64,000 nucleotides of DNA from a virus, in IMG/VR virus record IMGVR_UViG_3300006339_000005, positions 62,001-126,000 of that record; one strand, 5' to 3'. This document shows, in pieces, positions 33,062 through 41,316 of this stretch. A model generated the notes under the pieces. It worked only from the letters and a program-made list of their open reading frames with translations. It searched no databases and had not been told where the DNA came from. Position 1 is the first letter of the stretch. Every line of letters begins with the position of its first letter. The translations under genes were made by a program, and so were the position numbers.

Positions 33062-33792
33062 TGTCTTTTACAAACTTAATGACTATAGCTCTTGATTCCA
33101 TTTTAGATGAAGTTACTTGTAATGGAAAATGTACTCCAACTGTAGTTGAATTGGGCAACCAAAGGTTGAAAAATAATAAGTCCCGTGCTAAAATGTATAA
33201 TAAATTACAAACTACTGGCACGCCAGGACTTTCTACAACTAAAGAGTTTTTTTTAGATATTGGATTTAGAAAATATCTAGCTATTGATGTAAACACAGAA
33301 ATGGATGCAGTTGCTTTAGATCTTAATATGGATTTAGAAAAACACTATGGATTTAAAGATAAGTTTGATTTAGTAACTAACAACGGTACTGGTGAACACG
33401 TTTTTAATCAGTATATGGTATTTAGAAATGTTCATAACTTATGCCAAGTTAAAGGTTTTATGATTCATATATTACCTTTTTATAGATGGGTAGATCACGG
33501 CTTTTATAATTTTCAACCTAATTTATTTCCGTGTTTAGCATTACAAAACAATTATAAATTACATGGATTATGGATAGGAACAAGTGACGGACAAAAAATA
33601 GAAAAGCTATCTGGAAAATTATCTCGTGATAAAGGATACAGAAATAATTATAATTTAGATAGTTGGGAACGTGATCCAATGGTAGTTGCTATTATGCAAA
33701 AACAAGACGATAAAGAATTTAGTTCACCACAACAGCATTTATATAACAATGAAAATATTGCTAGTGCTGAAATATCTGATAGGTATAAATGA
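33061..33792 (+). CDS. Methyltransferase-like protein
   Basis: A 243-residue protein. A divergent SAM-binding pattern is visible: PTVVELGNQRL as motif I-like, YLAIDVNTEMDAVALDLN as strand 2, then FDLVTNNGTGEHVFNQY where LEH-type methyltransferases have their post-II motif, and GFMIHILPFYRWVDHGFYNF as the hydrophobic strand before the substrate cap. The glycine motif is poor, so it may be inactive or unusual. It lies between two oxygenase-like genes. Confidence 0.65.
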   Translation: MSFTNLMTIALDSILDEVTCNGKCTPTVVELGNQRLKNNKSRAKMYNKLQTTGTPGLSTTKEFFLDIGFRKYLAIDVNTEMDAVALDLNMDLEKHYGFKDKFDLVTNNGTGEHVFNQYMVFRNVHNLCQVKGFMIHILPFYRWVDHGFYNFQPNLFPCLALQNNYKLHGLWIGTSDGQKIEKLSGKLSRDKGYRNNYNLDSWERDPMVVAIMQKQDDKEFSSPQQHLYNNENIASAEISDRYK

Positions 33793-34538
33793 ATTTAAGC
33801 GTACTACAAAACTTTAAACCAGAACATTTTAAAATGGATCCGTTCCCCCATATCCATATACCACAGGTATTACCTTGGAGTTTATACAAGGAATTAGAAG
33901 AACAGTATCCTGAAGAACTTATGCTTAATGGAAGAACTGAAGGTTTTGGCGATATGCGTTACCAACAAAAAGACTTTGATTATTCTCGTATTACACCTTT
34001 ATGGAATGCATTTGCTGAATATCATACTAGTAAGTACTTTAAAGATGAAGTAATTACTGCATTTAACGAAGCAATAAACAAACATTATAAACCTTATTAT
34101 ATTAAGTATGCTAGGGCAGATGTAAAAGGTAGATACGATCAGGGTCCAGAACCAATGAAAATGGAAATGCAATTTGTTATTAATGCTATTGATAGCAAAT
34201 ATATTAGAACTCCACACGTTGATCAAGCACGTGAATTATTTGCATTTTTATTTTATTTTAAAAAATTTGATGATAAAGGCGACGACGGTGGATTAAATCT
34301 GTACCAAAAAACAACAGATAAACAATGGCGTAGACAAGGTAGTGGGCGTGAAGCATTACCTGAAGATATTAAGGCTGTAGGACATATTCAATATTCAATG
34401 AACACAATGGTAGGCTTCTTAAATACAGTAAACAGTATACACGGCGTTACTCCAAGAAAAAATCCAAATACTGTTAGACGGTATGTAAATATTGATTGCC
34501 ATGTGCAGGAAAAATTATTTAAATTTGGAGAAGAATAA
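33789..34538 (+). CDS. 2-oxoglutarate/Fe(II) oxygenase-like protein (prolyl-hydroxylase type)
   Basis: A 249-residue protein. DPFPHIHIPQVLPWSLYKEL is the usual N-terminal entry of phage and bacterial P4H-type oxygenases. The metal triad is H143/D145 (RTPHVDQARELF) and H218 (NTVNSIHGVTP), with R231 as 2-oxoglutarate anchor. GDDGGLNLYQK lies between them at the typical position. The substrate is unknown. Overlaps its upstream neighbour (ATGA). Confidence 0.82.
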   Translation: MNLSVLQNFKPEHFKMDPFPHIHIPQVLPWSLYKELEEQYPEELMLNGRTEGFGDMRYQQKDFDYSRITPLWNAFAEYHTSKYFKDEVITAFNEAINKHYKPYYIKYARADVKGRYDQGPEPMKMEMQFVINAIDSKYIRTPHVDQARELFAFLFYFKKFDDKGDDGGLNLYQKTTDKQWRRQGSGREALPEDIKAVGHIQYSMNTMVGFLNTVNSIHGVTPRKNPNTVRRYVNIDCHVQEKLFKFGEE

Positions 34539-34543
34539 GATAA

Positions 34544-35227
34544 ATGGACTGGACTTATAGTGGAAAAAAACTAGAAAGTAAAAACAACTTGCATAGGTAT
34601 CTTAAACTACCATTTGATATTAAGAAACATCCTATGTGTGAAACTGTTCCGGATAGCTATGCTCATTATGATCTTGATCCTTACAGGGATAATTTATTCG
34701 AAGAATGGAACCGCAGTTTAGGTTTAACTACTATGCACGTGGAAATGTTTTATACTCCACCTAACGGCGGTGAGTTACCAATACACGCAGACGATGTAGT
34801 TATAAACGATCGAGCAAAAATTAATATAACTTGGGGACCTGCTGAAGGGACTTTTAGATGGTGGACTTCAGATAAAGTTAAAATTATTAACTCAGCAAAA
34901 GAGGCTAGAGAAATGCTAGGTTCTGAGTTACTTATAGATGATTCGGCAACAAGCATAGGTAAAGGCGACCAATGGTCTGATAAGAAAGAAGGAGAACACA
35001 TCAATTTAATGGCTAGGAAAGAAGACTGCACATTAGTATACGAGTGCAATACTAATATACCTAGTTTAGTAAATGTAGGACAATTACATTCAACTTGGAA
35101 TCCTTCAACTGAACCACGATGGACATTATGCTTTATGTCAGGAAGTGCCGCAATTCGTGACGGTGCCTACCTTACATTTGAAGAGGCTTGTGAGGCATAT
35201 CAAGACTTTATTATAGGAGAATATTAA
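34544..35227 (+). CDS. Aspartyl-hydroxylase-like 2OG/Fe(II) protein
   Basis: A 227-residue protein with LPIHADDVVINDRAKINITW, giving H81 and D83 as the first two metal ligands, and LHSTWNPSTEPRWTLCF, giving H182 and R192. The layout resembles aspartyl/asparaginyl hydroxylase-type or cupin-fold oxygenases. The spacing between H/D and the second H is long because of an inserted acidic region. The stop overlaps the next start (TAATG). Confidence 0.7.
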   Translation: MDWTYSGKKLESKNNLHRYLKLPFDIKKHPMCETVPDSYAHYDLDPYRDNLFEEWNRSLGLTTMHVEMFYTPPNGGELPIHADDVVINDRAKINITWGPAEGTFRWWTSDKVKIINSAKEAREMLGSELLIDDSATSIGKGDQWSDKKEGEHINLMARKEDCTLVYECNTNIPSLVNVGQLHSTWNPSTEPRWTLCFMSGSAAIRDGAYLTFEEACEAYQDFIIGEY

Positions 35228-35589
35228 TGACAGTTAAGGCAGGAAAAGTATGGGGACAAACTGAACTAATTCATGCTAATGGTGTATTAGAATTTCACCG
35301 TATTGAATTTAACGCAGGCTTTAAATGTTCAGAACACGAACACGAATATAAGTGGAACGGATTTTTTGTTGAACGCGGCAAGATGCTTGTCCGAGTTTGG
35401 CAAACTGAAGACCAAGATGGATTAGTAGATGAAACTATTCTTGGCCCAGGTGACTTTACTGTAGTAAAACCTGGAATGGTTCATCAATTCGAAGGCGTGG
35501 AAAATGGTGTCGCTTTTGAACTTTACTGGGCTGAATTTGATCATAACGATATCGTTCGTAGAACAGTCGGCTCAAAAATTAACTCTTAA
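35227..35589 (+). CDS. Cupin-domain protein
   Basis: A 120-residue single-domain cupin. KCSEHEHEYKWNGFFVERGKM holds the first cupin motif (H-x-H-x5-E) and PGDFTVVKPGMVHQFEG the second, with the third His. Such proteins bind a metal and act as isomerases, dioxygenases or sugar epimerases. It closes the methyltransferase/oxygenase cluster and is coupled to it by overlapping codons. Confidence 0.82.
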   Translation: MTVKAGKVWGQTELIHANGVLEFHRIEFNAGFKCSEHEHEYKWNGFFVERGKMLVRVWQTEDQDGLVDETILGPGDFTVVKPGMVHQFEGVENGVAFELYWAEFDHNDIVRRTVGSKINS

Positions 35590-35600
35590 TGGAGAGAAAC

Positions 35601-35897
35601 ATGAGATACGCAATATTAGTTTTATTCAGTTTTATGTTTATGGGATGTGTAGGATTATATGCTGATTCAGAGATAAAGACTGGAAGTTGGACAGCTAATA
35701 GTCACAAACATACATGGCGATCTCAGTCATGGGGATTTATGGAATATCCTGCAGATGAGAAGAAACTTACAAAATTTTTAGCTGAGCAACCATTGTATAA
35801 AGATTGTGTAGCTAAAAATGGTCACATAACCCAAATATACCAAGATGGTATGATTGGCGACCTAACTCTTATTTGCCAAGAGAAGGTAAAGATGTAA
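35601..35897 (+). CDS. Small lipoprotein
   Basis: A 98-residue protein with a signal peptide and lipobox (MRYAILVLFSFMFMGC), so it should be lipidated at Cys 16 and anchored in the host envelope. The ATG at 35601 follows GGAGAG at a good distance. The mature part is short with one further Cys pair (C and C near 68 and 92). Phage lipoproteins of this kind are often superinfection-exclusion or lysis accessories; that is only a possibility here. Confidence 0.75.
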   Translation: MRYAILVLFSFMFMGCVGLYADSEIKTGSWTANSHKHTWRSQSWGFMEYPADEKKLTKFLAEQPLYKDCVAKNGHITQIYQDGMIGDLTLICQEKVKM

Positions 35898-36089
35898 ATG
35901 GTTTTATATCTTTACCAGTGCTGGCGTTGTTGCTGGACTGAAACACTTGATATAAAAGTAGCAACTAGAGATGAAAAACAATGGTGTCAAGCCTGTCGTG
36001 AGAACTCGTTATCTAGAAAAGGCTGGGCCTTACGACCTGAAGGATGGCACAAGAACAAAGATGGTGTAGTAACTATTAGAAAGGTATGA
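35898..36089 (+). CDS. Zinc-ribbon microprotein
   Basis: A 63-residue protein with two Cys pairs (CWRCC and CQAC), forming a probable zinc ribbon, and a basic C-terminal half. It could bind nucleic acid or host RNA polymerase. Directly adjoins both neighbours. No family name assigned. Confidence 0.65.
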   Translation: MVLYLYQCWRCCWTETLDIKVATRDEKQWCQACRENSLSRKGWALRPEGWHKNKDGVVTIRKV

Positions 36090-36242
36090 ATGTTTGGAGT
36101 ATGTAAAGCAATAAAACGTTGGTGGATGTGGACAACGCAAGAACCGTTGTTATTAACAAAGGAGGTGAAGCCAAAGAAGAAAAAGAAAAAGTATAAACGT
36201 AAATCTAATCCTTATGGTGGAAAATGGAAAGGAAACTTATAA
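36090..36242 (+). CDS. Basic 50-residue microprotein
   Basis: A very basic protein (a KPKKKKKKYKRKSNP stretch) that may bind nucleic acid. It starts directly after the previous stop and its own stop overlaps the next start (TAATG). Unknown family. Confidence 0.55.
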   Translation: MFGVCKAIKRWWMWTTQEPLLLTKEVKPKKKKKKYKRKSNPYGGKWKGNL

Positions 36243-36412
36243 TGACAAAAGAAGAAACACGCCCTAAAATATATGAGCGTAACCCTGATACAGGTGTAAT
36301 TCGTTGGAGGTATCTTGGTGAAGATCCAGAAAAGTATGGGTGGCCACATTATGGAAATATTCTATCTGAAGAAGAAGCTAAAAATATAGAAGGACCAATA
36401 CATGAGAAATAA
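36242..36412 (+). CDS. 56-residue microprotein
   Basis: A hydrophilic short protein (IRWRYLGEDPEKYGWPHYG in the middle). The ATG at 36242 is chosen because AAGGA lies 9 bases upstream. The tail overlaps the next small gene by 11 bases. Function unknown. Confidence 0.55.
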   Translation: MTKEETRPKIYERNPDTGVIRWRYLGEDPEKYGWPHYGNILSEEEAKNIEGPIHEK

Positions 36413-36545
36413 AGATGAATATCAAGAATTAGCTGACTGTATTAGATCTGATCAATTATCTGCAAGACAAGTTGTTGTAGAGTTTGAAGAAGATCCTGAA
36501 TTTGCAAAATGGTACAAAAAGAAGTACTTGACAAATAGCGAATAA
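36402..36545 (+). CDS. 47-residue acidic microprotein
   Basis: Begins MRNKDEYQELADCIRSDQLS and ends in a helix EDPEFAKWYKKKYL. No recognised domain. The early promoter of the gp62 operon lies inside its last codons, so it is probably the end of the preceding transcript. Confidence 0.5.
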   Translation: MRNKDEYQELADCIRSDQLSARQVVVEFEEDPEFAKWYKKKYLTNSE

Positions 36546-36556
36546 TCTAGTATACT
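36528..36556 (+). promoter_or_regulatory. Sigma-70 early promoter for the gp62 operon
   Basis: TTGACA, 17 bases, TATACT, with the AATCTAGTATA extended -10 also found at 27812. It ends 7 bases before the gp62 ATG (leaderless). Confidence 0.87.
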
Positions 36557-36563
36557 ATTACTA

Positions 36564-37028
36564 ATGAGTAGACTATCCAACAAAGAAATCTTTTATGCGA
36601 TCGATACTGATAGTAAATCCGTATGGAACGAATATACTGATGAAGAACGCACACAGATTATTAAAGAAAAGTTTTGGTTATTAAACCGATACAATAGTCT
36701 TGTTAATGGCAATGTTGATGATCAAGAATATGCTATCTACTCTACTAATGAACTTTATAATAAAAATTGGGCTGTGGTTAGTAAACATCCAAAACTACTT
36801 TGGCAACTATTGTGTTGCACACACAACTCAAAAAGAAAAGCAAAATCACATGGTTGGATAGCGTTAAAGAAAAAGGGTGGTAAAAATAAAGCATCTAATT
36901 TTTTATTAGACCTTTATCCAAACATGAAAGAAGATGAGGCAGAACTCCTTGCTGAAATATCTACAAAAGCAGAACTTCAACAACTTGCACAAGACTTGGG
37001 CTACGAGAAACGAGATGTTAAGTTCTAA
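36564..37028 (+). CDS. 62: Clamp-loader small subunit gp62-like
   Basis: A 154-residue helical protein (T4 gp62 has 187). It has the expected N-terminal IFYAIDTDSKSVWNEYTDEER helix, a middle LLWQLLCCTH segment, and a C-terminal NFLLDLYPNMKEDEAELLAE pattern. gp62 with gp44 loads the sliding clamp gp45; gp44, gp45 and the gp43 polymerase are not in this window. The call is by pattern and context (replication operon with own early promoter), so moderate. Confidence 0.55.
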   Translation: MSRLSNKEIFYAIDTDSKSVWNEYTDEERTQIIKEKFWLLNRYNSLVNGNVDDQEYAIYSTNELYNKNWAVVSKHPKLLWQLLCCTHNSKRKAKSHGWIALKKKGGKNKASNFLLDLYPNMKEDEAELLAEISTKAELQQLAQDLGYEKRDVKF

Positions 37029-37701
37029 ACCATTTACTTGTAAATACTGTGGTACAGGATACACAAGAGAAAAAACTCTTGCTGTCCATATGTGCGAAAA
37101 GAAAAGACGCCATATGCAAAAAGAAGAAAAAAGAGTACAACTAGGATTCTTAACTTTTAATAGGTTCTATCAATTGTGCCAAAAGTTTGAAGGAAATAAA
37201 ACCTATGAAGAGTTTTGTGATAGTCCTTATTATAATGCTTTTGTTAAGTTTGGTAGTTTTGTCAGCAACGTACGACCTTTATATCCTGACAAATATGTAG
37301 ACTACGTTGTAACTAGTGGAGTTAAACTAGACCATTGGTGTAGAGAAGAATTATATGAAAAGTATGCATTAGATTTAATACTTAAAGAAAGTGTTGAAAC
37401 TGCACTTGAAAGAAGTATTAAAACAATGATGGATTGGGGAGAAGAAAAAGAAGCACCGTGGCAACATTACTTTTCTTATGCTAGTTTAAATCGTGCTTGC
37501 CAAGATATTAAAGATGGAAAAATAAGTCCGTGGTTAATACTTAATACTAAAAGCGGAAAAGAAATGTTAAGTAAGTTTACTGATGAACAATTACAAATTG
37601 TATATCATGTTATGGATCCAAAACATTGGTCTATGCGTTTTAAAAGACATATAGCCGATGTAGAATTAGTTAAAGAAATAGCAAAGGAAAGTAGTTTATG
37701 A
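37015..37701 (+). CDS. Zinc-finger protein linked to gp62
   Basis: A 228-residue protein starting with a C2H2/C2HC-type finger (FTCKYCGTGYTREKTLAVHM, then C, at residues about 7-28) followed by a helical domain (QLGFLTFNRFYQLCQKFEG...). This could bind DNA or RNA, or act as a translational regulator in the place where T4 has regA. The start ATG at 37015 overlaps the gp62 end and follows GAGAAACGAG. The stop overlaps the next start (ATGA). Confidence 0.7.
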   Translation: MLSSKPFTCKYCGTGYTREKTLAVHMCEKKRRHMQKEEKRVQLGFLTFNRFYQLCQKFEGNKTYEEFCDSPYYNAFVKFGSFVSNVRPLYPDKYVDYVVTSGVKLDHWCREELYEKYALDLILKESVETALERSIKTMMDWGEEKEAPWQHYFSYASLNRACQDIKDGKISPWLILNTKSGKEMLSKFTDEQLQIVYHVMDPKHWSMRFKRHIADVELVKEIAKESSL

Positions 37702-37871
37702 GCAAGGGTAGTAGACAGCGACCCATTAAAGATAAAAAACAGTACGATAAAAACTGGGAACAAATTTTTAGTAAAGATACTAATAACTCTGCTGATGATG
37801 AATTTGGCTTTATATACGGCGACTACCCAGGACACGTTAAGAAGAAAAAACCAAAAAAGGAAACAAAATGA
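37698..37871 (+). CDS. 57-residue basic microprotein
   Basis: MSKGSRQRPIKDKKQYDKNW start, acidic middle, Lys-rich end (HVKKKKPKKETK). Overlaps both neighbours by ATGA, so it is well supported as a translated frame. Function unknown. Confidence 0.65.
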   Translation: MSKGSRQRPIKDKKQYDKNWEQIFSKDTNNSADDEFGFIYGDYPGHVKKKKPKKETK

Positions 37872-38110
37872 GCAATGATAAATTTGATAAACTTAAAGCC
37901 CATGGACTTGTAATAGAAGATATCAAAGCCCAAGTTAGTATTGAAGACGATGATTCAGTTACACTTAAATTTACTGGATTTAAATCTAATATATCAGCAC
38001 AAGAATATGCAAATAGAATTCTTGCTAATTTAAGTTTTATGTTAGAAATGATAGAAGAAAATGCACCAAACGATCCAAGATCAATTGACAAAAAGAGAAC
38101 GGTTCACTAA
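37868..38110 (+). CDS. 80-residue protein, unknown
   Basis: A small alpha/beta protein (AHGLVIEDIKAQVSIEDDDS, TLKFTGFKSNISAQEYANRI, then a helix). Coupled to both neighbours by overlapping codons. Possibly an accessory of the DnaE-like protein that follows. Confidence 0.65.
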   Translation: MSNDKFDKLKAHGLVIEDIKAQVSIEDDDSVTLKFTGFKSNISAQEYANRILANLSFMLEMIEENAPNDPRSIDKKRTVH

Positions 38111-38673
38111 TGCCAGATATTGATATAGATTTTGCTGACAGAAATATTATACTTGAAAAGTTAAAACATCGTGTGGCTAAATTAGATACAGAAAAGAAAC
38201 ACAACACCGGAGTTTACTTTACTGAAGTACCTTGTAATCCTGTTAATAATGTATCAACAATTGATTATAAAACTGCTGATAAAAGAGGGTACTTTAAATT
38301 AGATTTTTTGAATGTAAGCCTTTATAAAGATATCAAAGATGAAGATCATCTAAATAAGTTAATACAAAAGGAGCCACTGTGGACACTTCTAGAACACAAA
38401 GATTTCGTAGAACAACTCTTTCACATCGGAGAACATGGCACCATTTTAGAATCAATGAAGCCGCAAAGCGTCGAAGAATTAGCAATGATCCTGGCAATAA
38501 TCCGTCCAGGAAAACGTCACCTACTAGGGAAGACGTGGAAAGAAGTGAGCGAGACGATTTGGAAGAAACCGACTACTAACGAATACTACTTTAAAAAAGC
38601 TCATGCAATTGCTTATGCAATGGCCATTGTTGTACAAATGAATTTAATATGTGAAGGATTAGTAAATGCCTAA
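38110..38673 (+). CDS. Miniature DnaE-like (C-family polymerase) catalytic core
   Basis: A 187-residue protein whose segments match the bacterial replicative polymerase DnaE in order. MPDIDIDF (D3, D5) corresponds to the PDFDVDF active-site motif; YFKLDFLNVSL (D65) to KFDFLGLRTL with the third catalytic Asp; GTILESMKPQSVEELAMILAI followed by IRPG to the fingers motif GM..L.RL.P..FEDMIALVALFRPG; and YYFKKAHAIAYAMAIVVQM to the FNKSHAAAYALVSYQT motif. DnaE is about 1,160 residues, so PHP, OB and most linker regions are missing. It may be a minimal nucleotidyltransferase or a decoy of the host polymerase. It lies in the gp62-gp61-gp41 replication region. Confidence 0.75.
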   Translation: MPDIDIDFADRNIILEKLKHRVAKLDTEKKHNTGVYFTEVPCNPVNNVSTIDYKTADKRGYFKLDFLNVSLYKDIKDEDHLNKLIQKEPLWTLLEHKDFVEQLFHIGEHGTILESMKPQSVEELAMILAIIRPGKRHLLGKTWKEVSETIWKKPTTNEYYFKKAHAIAYAMAIVVQMNLICEGLVNA

Positions 38674-39178
38674 TGGCCCTATAAAAATAATTGATAATTG
38701 GTTAGATACCGAGTTAATAAATCATCTGTCAGAAAGATTTTTATATCATTATCCACATCATTTTGTTGAAAAGTCTCTTAATACTAAACCAATTATGTAT
38801 TCATATGACTTTAATCCTGGTGATACATTAGTAGATTTTTTATCTGCTAAAGTGCAAAACCAAGTAACAAGTAATCACAATATTACTTTTACTAGAATAT
38901 ATTTTAATGTTGCACACCCCGGCATGAACGGAATGTTTCATGTAGATTCTAAAGATCCTAGTGCTGGCCCGTCTATAATGTTAATGGTTACACCCAAAGG
39001 CGAAGGTGGAGAATTTTATTATAAACCTGATCCAGATGATAATCTTAGTACAGAAAAAGTCGAGTATGAACAAAATAGATTATTAATTTTTGACGCACAC
39101 ATAGAACATTATGGTGCATCATTTAAAGACAAACCGCGAATAACTTTGGTATTTAAAACTTATGTCGAAGCCAACTGA
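38666..39178 (+). CDS. 2-oxoglutarate/Fe(II) oxygenase-like protein
   Basis: A 170-residue dioxygenase-fold protein: H92/D94 in GMFHVDSKDPSAGPSIMLMV, an EGGEFYYKPD segment, H145 or H148 in IFDAHIEHYGASF, and R158 as probable 2-oxoglutarate ligand. Similar in layout to the P4H-like enzymes used by phages. Overlaps both neighbours. Substrate unknown. Confidence 0.8.
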   Translation: MPNGPIKIIDNWLDTELINHLSERFLYHYPHHFVEKSLNTKPIMYSYDFNPGDTLVDFLSAKVQNQVTSNHNITFTRIYFNVAHPGMNGMFHVDSKDPSAGPSIMLMVTPKGEGGEFYYKPDPDDNLSTEKVEYEQNRLLIFDAHIEHYGASFKDKPRITLVFKTYVEAN

Positions 39179-39917
39179 TGTAACATTCTTTACACTATTT
39201 CCTGAATTAATGGAAACCATGCCACCAGTACCAGCTAGTGAGTTTTGGCCAGAGTGGTTTAAAAAAAGTCCTGCTTCCAGAGACCAGGCTGAAGGAAATG
39301 CCGGCTCTGAGTTCTTTACTAAAGCACATAGAGATTTTAGAACTGTAAAGAGCTGTCCTGGTATTCTTGATGTTATTAATATGGGATATATTATTCCACT
39401 GTGGAGTGATTACCAACTTACTAAACAGACGGATGGACAATTAGGCTGGCAACTACCTTCATCAGGCCCCTTAGGTGATAGTAATTTATATGGTGCCGCA
39501 ATTCATCCACATGATCAAATATCAGGTTATCCATTTGGAGAGGATACGTGGAAAGGATCATTTAAATTTCAAAACCCTTGGATGGTAAAAACACCTAAAG
39601 GATATAGTTGTCTTATGATCCACCCTTTTTACAATAAACATCCTAACTTACAAGTGTTACCTGGAAGTATTGATACTGATGTTTACCATGAACTTCATGT
39701 AAATACTTTCTTTACTGCAAAAGTAAATGACACAATTTTATTTAACTATGGTATGCCACTAGTGCAAATTATTCCTTATAAAAGAGAGGAATATAAAATG
39801 GAAGTATTAGTTGGGGATCATAGAACTAAATCAAATATATTAACACAATTTATACATAATTCTATTTTTTCAAAAGAACATTATAGAGCAAAACTCTCGC
39901 CGAAGCGATACAAATAG
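39162..39917 (+). CDS. Phage paralogue family protein, copy 2
   Basis: A 251-residue homologue of the protein at 31307 (shared FP-E-WFKKSP / IPDWWKNLP, TVKSCPGILDVINMGYIIPLW / TLKGCPAINDILKTGIIFPSW and LVQIIPYKRE / LQLIPLSEK signposts). Function unknown. Its start lies 17 bases inside the upstream oxygenase gene, the same kind of overlap as in copy 1. Confidence 0.7.
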   Translation: MSKPTDVTFFTLFPELMETMPPVPASEFWPEWFKKSPASRDQAEGNAGSEFFTKAHRDFRTVKSCPGILDVINMGYIIPLWSDYQLTKQTDGQLGWQLPSSGPLGDSNLYGAAIHPHDQISGYPFGEDTWKGSFKFQNPWMVKTPKGYSCLMIHPFYNKHPNLQVLPGSIDTDVYHELHVNTFFTAKVNDTILFNYGMPLVQIIPYKREEYKMEVLVGDHRTKSNILTQFIHNSIFSKEHYRAKLSPKRYK

Positions 39918-39927
39918 GAGAAGAAGA

Positions 39928-40089
39928 ATGAAGAAAATTTTAACGGTAACTGCATTAACACCATTCATATTAGGCAATTCAGCAGGAACTCTTGGCGCAT
40001 TACTACCATTGGCAATAGGAGCAATTATTGGTCTTGTTGTAATTATTGGTATAGTATGGGGTGCTTGTAAATTCTTTAAGAACTCTTAG
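39928..40089 (+). CDS. Small hydrophobic membrane protein
   Basis: A 53-residue protein with one long hydrophobic segment (ALLPLAIGAIIGLVVIIGIV) after a signal-like N terminus (MKKILTVTALTPFILG), and a short basic tail. AGGAGAAGAAG precedes the ATG. Size and topology would suit a holin-like or membrane-perturbing peptide, but no lysin gene is adjacent. The last bases overlap the convergent gene. Confidence 0.65.
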   Translation: MKKILTVTALTPFILGNSAGTLGALLPLAIGAIIGLVVIIGIVWGACKFFKNS

Positions 40090-40450
40090 GCTTTCTCATG
40101 AGTTGAACGCTTTTTCTTTTGACTCTTTTAACTGATAAATTACCTAAATTTACTACAGGACCTACTGTTACCTTAACATCTTTAGTATTCATAGTTATTA
40201 AAGCGTGTTTAAATTTAGAAAATTCTTTAGGTAAGAAGATACTTATAGGTATGGTCCTATTACTTTCAAACCACCACGTCTCGCCCATATGTATAAAATG
40301 CTCTTTTTCTTCAGATTCTCTAAGCATAGTGTAAATGTACATTGATGTGACGTGCTGATCTTGATTAGCAATTATACCTATATACTCCTGCCCGCCGTAC
40401 TGTACAACGCTTAGGAAGGGGAATTTAGTTTCTATGTCTTTTAATAGCAT
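40076..40450 (-). CDS. 124-residue protein on opposite strand, unknown
   Basis: An isolated minus-strand gene. It has a strand-rich start (FPFLSVVQYGGQEYIGIIAN), a GETWWFESNR segment, PISIFLPKEFSKF, and a basic C terminus (VKRVKRKSVQLMRKPKSS). It resembles a small phage regulatory or RNA-binding protein but no family is recognised. GAAAG sits before the ATG. Confidence 0.65.
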   Translation of the reverse strand: MLLKDIETKFPFLSVVQYGGQEYIGIIANQDQHVTSMYIYTMLRESEEKEHFIHMGETWWFESNRTIPISIFLPKEFSKFKHALITMNTKDVKVTVGPVVNLGNLSVKRVKRKSVQLMRKPKSS

Positions 40451-40456
40451 CTTTCA

Positions 40457-40464
40457 AATAAATA
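40457..40464 (+). promoter_or_regulatory. Late promoter for the 262-residue virion-like gene
   Basis: AATAAATA, 25 bases before the ATG, with GTGAGAACC between them. Confidence 0.65.
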
Positions 40465-40489
40465 CAATGTATAATATAGTGAGAACCGA

Positions 40490-41278
40490 ATGCAGTTAAC
40501 ACCTAGATATTTATCAACCAACAAAGCCATTATCATAGCAGATTTGGCTAATAACATAACGGAGTATAAACCAGTGTACCAGAGAAATTTACAAGTCTAC
40601 AAAGGCATAGACAATCTATTAACCTTTGAAATTAAAAACCCTGATCAGAAACCTTTAAGTATATTAAACACTTACACTCCCAAGTTTGTTGCGTTTGATG
40701 AAAACAATAACCTCGTGATCGAGCACGACGGAAATGTCCTTGAAACTTCTACTCCTAGTAGAAAAGGACAGTTTGAAATAAATGTTACAGAAAACGACTT
40801 ATTAGATTTAAAGTCACAATATTTAACCTACAATATTTACCTTATAAAAACTGCAGATTTAACTAAGGTACTCACTTATGCAAACACTCATTATAATGCA
40901 AAAGGTAATATCTTTGTAAGTGCTGAAGCATTTCCAGGACCATCAACAACATATACTATAAAAACATTTACAGAAACTGATTACGATTCTGATGTATTTG
41001 TAAGTGAATCAATTACAGCAGACCCAGCCAAAAACGGAAATGAAGCATTACATAGTGCGGCATTTTATACAACTGACTTCGAAGGCGAAGTGTTTATTGA
41101 AGCTACATTAGAGAATCAAGTTTCGGGTGCTACTAGATGGGGACAAGTTGCTACACTTAATTTAGATAACCCAACAGAACCTCAATATGTAAACTTTAAT
41201 GGTGTGTTCTCTCATTTAAGAGCTAGATACCAAAATCAAATTTCCGGAACAATTGATCAAGTATTGATAAAAAACTAG
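40490..41278 (+). CDS. Probable late virion protein (beta-rich)
   Basis: A 262-residue protein, nearly all beta: an N-terminal half resembling baseplate or neck-fibre adaptor domains (NLQVYKGIDNLLTFEIKN, QKPLSILNTYTPKFVAFDENN) and a C-terminal carbohydrate-binding-like sandwich (FYTTDFEGEVFIEATLENQ). The late promoter sets it apart from the early genes on both sides. No close family recognised. Confidence 0.65.
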   Translation: MQLTPRYLSTNKAIIIADLANNITEYKPVYQRNLQVYKGIDNLLTFEIKNPDQKPLSILNTYTPKFVAFDENNNLVIEHDGNVLETSTPSRKGQFEINVTENDLLDLKSQYLTYNIYLIKTADLTKVLTYANTHYNAKGNIFVSAEAFPGPSTTYTIKTFTETDYDSDVFVSESITADPAKNGNEALHSAAFYTTDFEGEVFIEATLENQVSGATRWGQVATLNLDNPTEPQYVNFNGVFSHLRARYQNQISGTIDQVLIKN

Positions 41279-41307
41279 TTGACTTTTCCATAGATTTCTC
41301 ATATAAT
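41279..41307 (+). promoter_or_regulatory. Sigma-70 early promoter for primase
   Basis: TTGACT, 17 bases, TATAAT, beginning in the last codon region of the preceding late gene and ending 9 bases before the gp61 ATG. No Shine-Dalgarno sequence fits. Confidence 0.87.
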
Positions 41308-41316
41308 AGTATTATT

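Noticed and set aside
38379-38579. A very basic 66-codon frame inside the DnaE-like gene
   Set aside because: It is a +1 shadow of the DnaE-like frame, whose motifs continue unbroken across this region; no start signal was seen.
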